Both the position numbers and the translations under genes were made by a program. Under the pieces are notes generated by a model. The model worked only from the letters and a program-made list of their open reading frames with translations, was not told where the DNA came from and did no database searches. DNA of 12,777 nt from positions 1-12,777 of the forward strand of contig NZAS01000078.1 in the NCBI GenBank assembly GCA_002686195.1, given 5' to 3'. The stretch is from Candidatus Pacearchaeota archaeon. GTDB lineage: Archaea; Nanoarchaeota; Nanoarchaeia; Pacearchaeales; GW2011-AR1. This document shows positions 6,465-12,777 of this stretch, piece by piece (position 1 is the stretch's first letter; every line of letters starts with the position of its first letter).

Positions 6465-6465
6465 A

Positions 6466-7284
6466 TTATCTCGCTATTACTCTTACTTCATTACTAGACG
6501 CAGCCCCTCTAGTGGAAATTACCTCTATAGTATTATTACCAAAATCGTTAATATTGCCTCCTATAATATCAATAACTCCGCCCATGTTTGGGTGATTATG
6601 ACAATAATAATACAGCTTGCTCGGAGCATTAGATGGAACTTCAAAAACAATGTAAGATCTTATGTGTCCAGTGTTTTTAGAATACACAACTCCGCTATTA
6701 TATGCCGTTCCACCCTTATGAACTCCATCTGAAGACGTAGATATTCTCATTGGATGACTACTCCCACTATACCCCATACTTCCATTGCTCACATGAGATT
6801 GATCAAATCTATACGCCTTACCTCTTGTAAGTTTAATCTTTGGTTTAACCTTATCGTTTATCTGAAAAACATTAGAAGACACATTAGAGCTAGAAGGAAC
6901 CACCTTGAGGATATAAGCCTGATCAACGTCATATGATAATAATTCTGGAAGATAATATGAACTATCTAACGAGTCAACCTCTCTCTGTAAATTGCTATCC
7001 CAATTAAATTCCGAAACATGCAAAAGAACATCTTGATCTACAATACTCACTGACCTTTGATATATTCTTATTATGTAAGATCCAGTAGCAAACGCGGAAG
7101 CATCAATCTCTGATTTATATGAATTAAATTTTCCCTCCATCAAAGGAATCGCTCCATCAACTATATCTGAAGATTCTATAAAAGCATTAGAAACTGAACT
7201 ATACATGCTTAATGATTTACTTAAGATAACAGCATATAGTTCTAATCCACTGTCGTGAGAGTTATATAATATGTCTATTGTCAT
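6466..7284 (-). CDS. Virion-type protein with cupredoxin-like domain
   Basis: This 272-aa protein has a C-terminal cupredoxin-like domain at about 145-240. The type-1 copper ligand set is complete in spacing and identity: His177 (SSHPMRI), then Cys228, His231 and Met234 in YYYCHNHPNMGG. The intervening TSSDGVHKGGTAYNSGVVY resembles domains seen in structural or tail proteins of marine phages, where the fold is recurrent. The function is unknown there and copper binding is rarely tested. Residues 1-130 look like one or more beta-sandwich segments (for example SYIIRIYQRSVSIVDQDVLLHV). There is no signal peptide, so this is not a bacterial periplasmic copper protein. It is coupled to the subtilase by TAATG and sits 1 nt before the next gene, which suggests a shared virion role. 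Structural assignment is inferred; the copper motif is seen. Confidence 0.75.
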   Translation of the reverse strand: MTIDILYNSHDSGLELYAVILSKSLSMYSSVSNAFIESSDIVDGAIPLMEGKFNSYKSEIDASAFATGSYIIRIYQRSVSIVDQDVLLHVSEFNWDSNLQREVDSLDSSYYLPELLSYDVDQAYILKVVPSSSNVSSNVFQINDKVKPKIKLTRGKAYRFDQSHVSNGSMGYSGSSHPMRISTSSDGVHKGGTAYNSGVVYSKNTGHIRSYIVFEVPSNAPSKLYYYCHNHPNMGGVIDIIGGNINDFGNNTIEVISTRGAASSNEVRVIAR

Positions 7285-8120
7285 TATTTATTAGAAGAAA
7301 AACTATGTATTAAAGAACTATAAACATCATTTACAGTGTACTTTTCTTTTCTTCTTTTATAAGATTCTATAATATGGCAAGCGACACCTGCAACAACTGG
7401 AGGCACTGAGCTTGATCCAGAAAAGTTTACAAAACCAGCATTTAGGTCTAAAGATATGATCTTTTTATTTTTAAAATTTAAATAGTACTTTTTCTTACTA
7501 ACGCCATCCTCATCTGAACAAGAGGAAGAACCGCCAATGCCACACGCAAACACCTCGTCGAACCTAGCTGGAAACTCTGCGTCTTTCGTTGCTCCCAGAT
7601 CATTTCCAGAACTTGAGAATATACATATGTTATTTTCATATAACTTCTTTATTATGTCATGCAACAATCTTGATTTATATCTCAATCCCAAAGATATAAC
7701 TACAATGTCAATTTTCTTTATCATACACCACAATAGAGATGACATTAAAGCACTTAATTCTCCATTGTTTTTTTCATCTAGACATCTAGCAAAATACATA
7801 GAGGCGTGTGGAGATATCCCAGTAAGTCCATTGACACCTGAAGATGCAATAATTCCAGCCACTGCAGTGGCATGACCTGTCTGATCATAAACCCCAGCAC
7901 TATCCTCTAAAAAGCTCATTGCCCTTCTTCTGGAATGTGACTTAGAAAACTTATAACTTTCACTTTTAATCGCACCGCTATCGACAATTCCAACCTTAAC
8001 TGAAGTCTTGTCACATAAGTCTATAGAAAAACCAAAATCTTGAGGCTTATAAATAATCTCTGATGGAAGTTTTGAAATACTTTCTTTAGTGTATTTTTTT
8101 TCAAAATTAATCCTGTGCAT
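7284..8120 (-). CDS. Subtilisin-like serine protease (S8 family)
   Basis: This is a 278-aa subtilase with all expected active-site elements: Asp47 in VGIVDSG, His83 in TGHATAVAG, the oxyanion-hole Asn173 in SSSGND, and nucleophile Ser237 in NFSGSSSVPPVVAG, aligned to the usual GTSMA..H.AG. The first residues contain no signal peptide or long prodomain, so it probably acts inside the infected cell or as part of the virion, for example in capsid or tail maturation; that role is inferred. I chose the ATG at 8120 (MHRINFEKK) over the in-frame ATG at 8189. The 8120 start overlaps the previous gene by only 14 nt and has AGGTG just upstream, whereas the longer version would overlap by 83 nt. Its TAA shares a base with the next ATG (TAATG). 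Confidence 0.88.
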   Translation of the reverse strand: MHRINFEKKYTKESISKLPSEIIYKPQDFGFSIDLCDKTSVKVGIVDSGAIKSESYKFSKSHSRRRAMSFLEDSAGVYDQTGHATAVAGIIASSGVNGLTGISPHASMYFARCLDEKNNGELSALMSSLLWCMIKKIDIVVISLGLRYKSRLLHDIIKKLYENNICIFSSSGNDLGATKDAEFPARFDEVFACGIGGSSSCSDEDGVSKKKYYLNFKNKKIISLDLNAGFVNFSGSSSVPPVVAGVACHIIESYKRRKEKYTVNDVYSSLIHSFSSNK

Positions 8121-8859
8121 ACAACACCTGAGTAGATACGTGCTGAACAAAAATATCCCCAAATATGTCTGGATTAAAGTCACAGCCATCTTCCACTAAA
8201 AAAATTATCTTCTTTCTTAAAAATGATCCAATAAAAGCATAAAAGATATTGTCAGTGACGATATTGGAGCATTTATTTACTTCATCTATGCACTTTAGTG
8301 GATCTTGCCTTATTGGTATGTGCCATAATTTACTTCCATCATTAAATATATTATTTTTTACTAGACTTCTTAAATTGTCATTTGATATTGCGGCTCCATT
8401 TCTTCCCTCCTTAGACCGAGATCTTGTCTTGTAACTTATTTTAAATCCCTCTCTATTCCAGTTTAATCCGAAGCACTCAAATATCATTTGCAACAAGTTG
8501 CCATCATATGATTCTTTAAGACAATAGTAATAAAAGAAATCCTTTACCAAATCGCTTGTAAACTTAATTGATGATCCGTCTATCTGATACCCAACATATT
8601 TATCAAATTTCAAATTCGAGTAGCGAGATAAGTTTGACAGCCTATCGTCAAAGCAATATACAATATCATATTTCACCTTACTTGCCCTCTGAGATACATT
8701 AGTGATACCAGGAACATGCAAAAGTAGCTTCCTACAAGAATCATCTCCACTTGAAATTTCTATATCACTATTTGGAAAATCTCTACGCAAAACTTGAACC
8801 ACCGAAGATATGAGTATGCAGAATTTTTTTGTATCGTCAAATAGTATTAATATATCCAT
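8107..8859 (-). CDS. Probable GT9/heptosyltransferase-like protein (divergent)
   Basis: This 250-aa protein follows the outline of GT9 (ADP-heptose:LPS heptosyltransferase-like) proteins, although no single motif is decisive. It opens with a strand and helix (MDILILFDD ... SSVVQVLRRDFPNSDIEI), then an HVPGITNV-like segment (48-55) and KYDIVYCFDDRLSN (63-76), where family members have the 'yDlvidl' strand. Late in the protein SNIVTDNIFYAFIGSFLRKKIIFL (198-221) corresponds to the place where the family has the conserved 'ndtG..HlAaa.g.p...lf' stretch. The glycine and histidine of that stretch are absent, so catalysis may be altered or lost. It is shorter than typical enzymes (around 300-350 aa). 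Start: ATG at 8859, 2 nt after the previous stop. It overlaps the subtilase start by 14 nt. Confidence 0.5.
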   Translation of the reverse strand: MDILILFDDTKKFCILISSVVQVLRRDFPNSDIEISSGDDSCRKLLLHVPGITNVSQRASKVKYDIVYCFDDRLSNLSRYSNLKFDKYVGYQIDGSSIKFTSDLVKDFFYYYCLKESYDGNLLQMIFECFGLNWNREGFKISYKTRSRSKEGRNGAAISNDNLRSLVKNNIFNDGSKLWHIPIRQDPLKCIDEVNKCSNIVTDNIFYAFIGSFLRKKIIFLVEDGCDFNPDIFGDIFVQHVSTQVLYAQD

Positions 8860-8861
8860 GT

Positions 8862-9404
8862 CTACAAATCTATCCTAGTTGGTCCAGATTCTGGCGCTCC
8901 AGAATCCTGCAAATCATCCATAAAGTCAGAAACAGAACCTCTCACTATTATATCCTCCTCTGTTTTTTTGTTACTTTTAATATCCTGAGAAATCACTAAG
9001 TATTCATCATGAGATAACTCCTCAAGATATCCCATTTCAATCATTTTTAAAAATTTATTACTTAGCCTTTCATATCTAGATACAATAGAAGTCTTGCTTT
9101 TTATATCATTGGAACTATTAAAGGTAAGCCCATCCATGTCGTCTACTATTATAATTTGATTTTGAGCAGTCCTATAGTAAACTTCATTATTATCACTTTT
9201 GGATGTTGTAATTTTTTCATCACCGGATCTCTCATTAAAAAGCAACTCGTTTGAGTTGACGCTTTGGATGTTAGATGCGTAATAATGAGTTTCATTGGGA
9301 TGTCCAATTAAGTACTCCATTAAAGAATCTCTATCTACAATGTGGCAATTTTCTTGATTCACAAGTATAACTGAATTAGTTTTATTATTTGATAGTATAA
9401 GCAC
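8862..9404 (-). CDS. Unknown 180-aa protein
   Basis: I do not recognise this protein. It starts at a GTG with a well-placed AGGAG and overlaps the glycosyltransferase by 20 nt; its TAG lies 2 nt before the next ATG. The N-terminal half looks like beta-strand (LILSNNKTNSVILVNQENCHIV, then QNQIIIVDDMDGLTF near 82-95). Residues 108-145 look helical and charged (SRYERLSNKFLKMIEMGYLEEL). The tail is Asp/Ser/Pro-rich. There are no membrane segments, cysteine clusters or nucleotide-binding motifs. Its place between two putative glycosyltransferase genes, with tight coupling to both, suggests shared expression but does not show a shared function. Confidence 0.75.
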   Translation of the reverse strand: MLILSNNKTNSVILVNQENCHIVDRDSLMEYLIGHPNETHYYASNIQSVNSNELLFNERSGDEKITTSKSDNNEVYYRTAQNQIIIVDDMDGLTFNSSNDIKSKTSIVSRYERLSNKFLKMIEMGYLEELSHDEYLVISQDIKSNKKTEEDIIVRGSVSDFMDDLQDSGAPESGPTRIDL

Positions 9405-10779
9405 CTATAGCTCTCCTGATGTCTCTTGCAATTGCTGAAGCGCTGTATTCTATTTTTAACTTATTCTGCAATTTTTTATTTCTTCTTTTAGCATCCTCTA
9501 GATTCTCATAGACATATCTCATATTAGACCTTAAGTCATTAATAAAAGTGTCTGAAGTTAATTTGGGAAAAACATGATTATCCCAATAATGAACCTTCAT
9601 CTTGCCTGGAGTCATTGGACACAGCTCGTCTGGCTCAACTAAAAAACTATTGTCATCGTCCATAAAATCAAGCATACCGCCATGTTTTGTTGAGATACAA
9701 GGAAGCCCACACAAAGAGCCTTCGGCAAAAGTCAGCCCAAAGCCTTCGCCCCGTGAAGGTAACACAAAACAATCACAGGCATTGTAGATCGATGGCATCG
9801 TCTTCTCTGGTATTAATTTGCTATATCTCGTGACGTGTGGGAGATCTTTTCTGTCAAATTTATCTATAATGTCTTGTATGTCGCTTTTTATGATCTCAGA
9901 TCTATCTGGGTCATTTTGATATTTAGAGACTATCAATAAACTGACATCATCTTTAGAATTAAATTCCTCAAAGTATGCTCTAAGAAGTGCATCATAACCT
10001 TTCCTGTAACTCCACCCAAACACACTCACGAACACAAATTTATTTAATGAAGGTTCAAATTGATAAGGCTCAACATCTTCATTATATAGTTCAGAATCAA
10101 TAAATGGATGTACCACTTTTATATTTGACGCAACTTTTTGTTCCTCTAGGACTTTCTTGCAAAAATTACTAGTAACCCATATATCGTGATAATTCTTAAA
10201 TAATTCACCAAAATTATCTGGAACAGTTTCTGCCTCAACTGTGGTGTAAAGAATTCTCTTTTTACCAAAGGTTCTAGATTCGCTGAATGTAGGAATAATT
10301 GAGTCTATTTGTAGGTCAACCCTCTTTAGTCCTATTGTAAACTTACTTATTTCTTCTAATTCTGCTTTAGTAAGTTGGTATTTTGATTTTCCTGCAGAAT
10401 CCAAACAGACCTCATATCCAAGACTGTGAAGAACTTTAGCTAGATTTCTATTTACCTTTCCGTATCCGGTCTGATCAAAGACATGACCACGAACAAGGGC
10501 TGTTTTTTCTCCCTCGGATTCAGGAACATCTCCTGGGTTTTTAGATTTACTGCTTTTAGATGAATTCTTTTTATCCAACTTTCTTTTTAAAAACATCTCG
10601 ATGTTTGAGTCCCCATATTCAATTGGCTCTATAAGCCCCTGAATAATACTCATTTGAAATGCATTAGATTTTAATATTTGATTTGGCGATATTTCCCTAA
10701 TTTCCTCATCCTCATAGGGAATGTGAACATTGATATCACCAAGAAATATCGTATTTTTTGATACGTTTTTATACTTCAT
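9385..10779 (-). CDS. GT4-family glycosyltransferase with N-terminal accessory module
   Basis: This 464-aa protein contains a GT-B fold glycosyltransferase of the GT4 (group 1) type. The acceptor-side lobe starts near residue 96 (VRGHVFDQTGYGKVNRNL). The nucleotide-sugar lobe begins around 247 (FVFVSVFGWSYRKG, with the phosphate-binding R259/K260). The family's E-x7-E signature is present as E345 and E353 in RGEGFGLTFAEGSLCGLP. It should transfer a sugar from an NDP-sugar, but donor and acceptor cannot be read. Residues 1-60 are a separate small module, followed by a Lys/Ser-rich linker (66-82); a similar module starts the 207-aa protein at 863-240. It sits 30 nt after the helicase and overlaps the next gene by 20 nt. 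With the GT9-like gene nearby it may form a glycosylation module that decorates virion proteins or alters the host surface. Confidence 0.88.
   Translation of the reverse strand: MKYKNVSKNTIFLGDINVHIPYEDEEIREISPNQILKSNAFQMSIIQGLIEPIEYGDSNIEMFLKRKLDKKNSSKSSKSKNPGDVPESEGEKTALVRGHVFDQTGYGKVNRNLAKVLHSLGYEVCLDSAGKSKYQLTKAELEEISKFTIGLKRVDLQIDSIIPTFSESRTFGKKRILYTTVEAETVPDNFGELFKNYHDIWVTSNFCKKVLEEQKVASNIKVVHPFIDSELYNEDVEPYQFEPSLNKFVFVSVFGWSYRKGYDALLRAYFEEFNSKDDVSLLIVSKYQNDPDRSEIIKSDIQDIIDKFDRKDLPHVTRYSKLIPEKTMPSIYNACDCFVLPSRGEGFGLTFAEGSLCGLPCISTKHGGMLDFMDDDNSFLVEPDELCPMTPGKMKVHYWDNHVFPKLTSDTFINDLRSNMRYVYENLEDAKRRNKKLQNKLKIEYSASAIARDIRRAIGAYTIK
9413..9417 (-). promoter_or_regulatory. Shine-Dalgarno AGGAG before a GTG start
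   Basis: AGGAG lies 8 nt upstream of the GTG at 9404, inside the last codons of the glycosyltransferase gene. It is one of the few strong ribosome binding sites in the window. It supports GTG rather than a later ATG (codon 29) as the start of the 180-aa protein. Confidence 0.65.
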
Positions 10780-10809
10780 ATATGTTTTATCGGGAGATTT
10801 TTGAGTAAC

Positions 10810-12747
10810 TTATTGTTTTAATCGTTTAAACCAATTTTTCATCATCTTATTGGAATTTGCTAAAATATCTGGATTATTTAAATCCCGTATTACCTGATTT
10901 CCCATATTGTTAATAATATCTTTATCTCCACCAAGCTGCTCTTGTTCCATCAGAGCCTCATGACGAGCATCTCGAAGCTCTCTTAGTCGCTTGTTGCGTC
11001 CACGTATACCATCATTCAACATCTGCATCTCTTCCTCAGAAAGCTTCTTAATACGCTCAGCAATGCGTCTCTTATTATCTAATATTTGATAAAAATCCCT
11101 ATCCAACGTTGAATTTGCAATTACATAAGTAACATTAATATCTTCTTGGCTATTTATTCTATAAAATCTACCTAAAGATTGCTCATCTTGAGCTACAGAC
11201 CAATCAAAGTCATTAACAATAACATCTTTTAAGATGTTTGGAAAATCCAACCCAGTGCCGCCAGCTTTTATATTAATTACAATCGCCATATCTGTACTAT
11301 TTGGACTCTTGAAGTTCTCAACAATCTGCTGTCTATTTCTTTGATTCCCACGTATTTGAGCCACAGTTCCATCTATTTGGTATTTTTCAAGTATTGCCCT
11401 AAGTCCATGCGTAAGCAAATCAGCTGATTCATTAAAATTTGTAAATATAGCTACCTTTTTACCTTGAGACAGAACACTATCAGCTATAGCTAAAGACTGC
11501 GGGACTTTATGTTCGGCAACAGAAGTTCTAAATGCAGTCATGGCAGATATTGGAAGATTTGGATTTTTATATCCAGACATTCTAGACCTAACAGAATTAT
11601 CAAGATCATGAGTATTAATAACTGCATCTTGCTCTGCAACGAACTGTTCTGGCATATCTCCGCGAATAGATTTTTTAGTTCTCTGGACATATACGCCCTG
11701 ATCTAAAAGAATTTCCTTTAGTTTGTCCGCTGATATAAGCTTCTCCTTAACTCCACCACTGTCAAACTCGAATTTAAATTTACCATATCCTATTTTTCCT
11801 AGCTTATGATTAACTGCTACCATCTGATTGTATAAATCTATTGGCTTGTTTGCAACGATAGTTGCAGAAGCTCCCCAAACAAATGGAACATACTGAGATA
11901 CTTCTTGAATATTAAACGTAGTATGATTAGATCTATGTTTTAAGTCCCCATTTGCATTTCTGTGTCTTGGGTTTCCATTTTTGACATTATGAACTTCGTC
12001 TAATATAAGAACATTTATATCTCCAGATCTAGCTTCTTCTCTTAAGTGATTTGTAACATCCTCTCTTGAGCCAGGTTTAGAAAATAAAGTATAACTCAAT
12101 ACTCTATATTTTGCATTGGAATGAGGATTGTCTGATATTTCACTTGGATCTACACCTGTTATCTTCTCTATTTCCTTCATATACTGCGGAACAACAGAAT
12201 TGACAGTTACAACAATACATTTTCCTTTATCGTGTTTTATTCTCATATCTGCAGCTATAACACACTGAAGGGTCTTCCCCGTTCCGACTGAATCCCCCAG
12301 CAATGCTGAATTACTGCTATATAAAAATGATACGCCATCTATTTGTTGTCTGTAAAAATCTCCATCTGGAGTATCCTTTTCGGCAAAAAAAGCATCTTCA
12401 TATGTCTTTACTGTAGAAACGAAGCTTTCAAGATCCTCAAATCCATCTAGCTTCCTCTTTTCTTTTATTTTCTCAATTACCCCATTACTTAAAAGTTTCG
12501 ATGTAACACTTCGAAGCATGCTTACATCAAAGCCTCTATTTTTTAAAATTAATCCAAAATCGAACATATCGTTCATCGTTCCTCTAATAAACACTTCCCC
12601 ACGAGGAACAAATTTTTCATCAGAGCATCTCATTGCATCATCGTCATTAATATCTTTTGTAAAACCAATAAAATTATATTTAAGAACATCCTTGAATTGA
12701 TCGTTTAAATCCTCATCTATTCTTCTTCCAAAATATCTAACAGACAT
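10810..12747 (-). CDS. SNF2-like superfamily 2 DNA helicase/translocase
   Basis: This 645-aa protein has the full set of superfamily 2 motifs in order: motif I GDSVGTGKT (151-159), motif II DEVH (250-253), motif III GASAT (292-296), motif V KAGGTGLD (494-501) and motif VI QSLGRFYR (523-530). The layout, with LLGDSVGTGKTLQ opening the first RecA-like lobe and QSLGRFYRI closing the second, is that of SNF2-type dsDNA translocases; DEVH replaces the more usual DEAH. Phage enzymes of this type (compare UvsW-like and SNF2-like proteins) remodel replication forks or recombination intermediates using ATP; the exact role here is inferred. Residues 1-130 match nothing I recognise. Residues 560-605 are strongly charged and probably helical or coiled-coil. 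The ATG at 12747 overlaps the previous stop by 1 nt. No clear Shine-Dalgarno sequence precedes it, so coupling is likely. Confidence 0.9.
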   Translation of the reverse strand: MSVRYFGRRIDEDLNDQFKDVLKYNFIGFTKDINDDDAMRCSDEKFVPRGEVFIRGTMNDMFDFGLILKNRGFDVSMLRSVTSKLLSNGVIEKIKEKRKLDGFEDLESFVSTVKTYEDAFFAEKDTPDGDFYRQQIDGVSFLYSSNSALLGDSVGTGKTLQCVIAADMRIKHDKGKCIVVTVNSVVPQYMKEIEKITGVDPSEISDNPHSNAKYRVLSYTLFSKPGSREDVTNHLREEARSGDINVLILDEVHNVKNGNPRHRNANGDLKHRSNHTTFNIQEVSQYVPFVWGASATIVANKPIDLYNQMVAVNHKLGKIGYGKFKFEFDSGGVKEKLISADKLKEILLDQGVYVQRTKKSIRGDMPEQFVAEQDAVINTHDLDNSVRSRMSGYKNPNLPISAMTAFRTSVAEHKVPQSLAIADSVLSQGKKVAIFTNFNESADLLTHGLRAILEKYQIDGTVAQIRGNQRNRQQIVENFKSPNSTDMAIVINIKAGGTGLDFPNILKDVIVNDFDWSVAQDEQSLGRFYRINSQEDINVTYVIANSTLDRDFYQILDNKRRIAERIKKLSEEEMQMLNDGIRGRNKRLRELRDARHEALMEQEQLGGDKDIINNMGNQVIRDLNNPDILANSNKMMKNWFKRLKQ

Positions 12748-12776
12748 TAAACAATTATCTCATAACACTCTGAATC
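12747..12776 (-). CDS. C-terminal end of an unknown upstream gene (partial)
   Basis: One minus-strand frame is open from the window edge to a TAA at 12749-12747 and encodes ...DSECYEIIV. The last A of this stop is the first A of the helicase ATG, a TAATG junction that also occurs at 863 and 7284 in this window. That shared arrangement is the only reason to believe it is a real gene end; nine residues are too few to identify a product. Confidence 0.4.
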   Translation of the reverse strand, partial: DSECYEIIV

Positions 12777-12777
12777 T

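Noticed and set aside
8121..8189. A 23-residue hydrophobic N-terminal extension of the subtilase that looks like a signal peptide (TLIQTYLGIFLF)
   Set aside because: It lies wholly inside the 3' end of the GT9-like gene. An ATG at 8120 with AGGTG upstream gives only a 14-nt overlap, so the hydrophobic stretch is probably an out-of-frame reading of that gene.

Overview
This window looks like part of the genome of a tailed dsDNA phage, probably a large aquatic or marine myovirus. All genes lie on the minus strand. They are packed end to end with 1-20 nt overlaps or very short gaps, and the DNA is AT-rich by eye. The gene mix is typical of environmental phages: a PhoH-type ATPase, a SNF2-like helicase, glycosyltransferases, a subtilisin-like protease, a cupredoxin-like structural protein, an actin-like ATPase and many unrecognised proteins. 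There is no rRNA, tRNA, integrase or CRISPR array. The host cannot be read from the sequence.

Layout in transcription order (12777 down to 1). The tail of an unknown gene ends at 12747 and overlaps the start of a SNF2/superfamily-2 helicase (12747-10810). Next come a GT4-type glycosyltransferase with an extra N-terminal module (10779-9385), an unknown 180-aa protein (9404-8862) and a protein with a weak GT9/heptosyltransferase-like pattern (8859-8107). A subtilase with a complete catalytic set follows (8120-7284), then a protein with a complete type-1 copper ligand pattern (7284-6466), a 335-aa probable virion protein with an Ig-like N-terminus (6464-5457) and two small unknown proteins (5423-5103 and 5110-4703). 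After that come phoH (4367-3690), an 861-aa unrecognised protein (3628-1043), a 59-aa zinc-ribbon protein (1042-863), a 207-aa protein (863-240) and the N-terminus of an actin/Hsp70-fold ATPase that runs off the window at base 1.

The one stretch that breaks this packing is 4368-4686, directly upstream of phoH. It is richer in GC (65 of 120 bases at 4541-4660) and dense in hairpins. It is bounded by two 22-nt hairpins that differ only by paired, compensatory changes, and it abuts the sequence ATGA formed by the phoH start codon. I read it as an ORF-less IS200/IS605-family element carrying a HEARO-like RNA, that is, an IscB-type omega RNA without its nuclease. Removing 4368-4686 rejoins the upstream stop codon to the phoH ATG through a 16-nt spacer, which is normal for this operon. 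This is the most interesting part of the window.

Many junctions are TAATG, ATGA or stop-abutting-start arrangements, so translational coupling is probably common. Clear Shine-Dalgarno sequences are visible before only some genes (for example 1042 and 9404).
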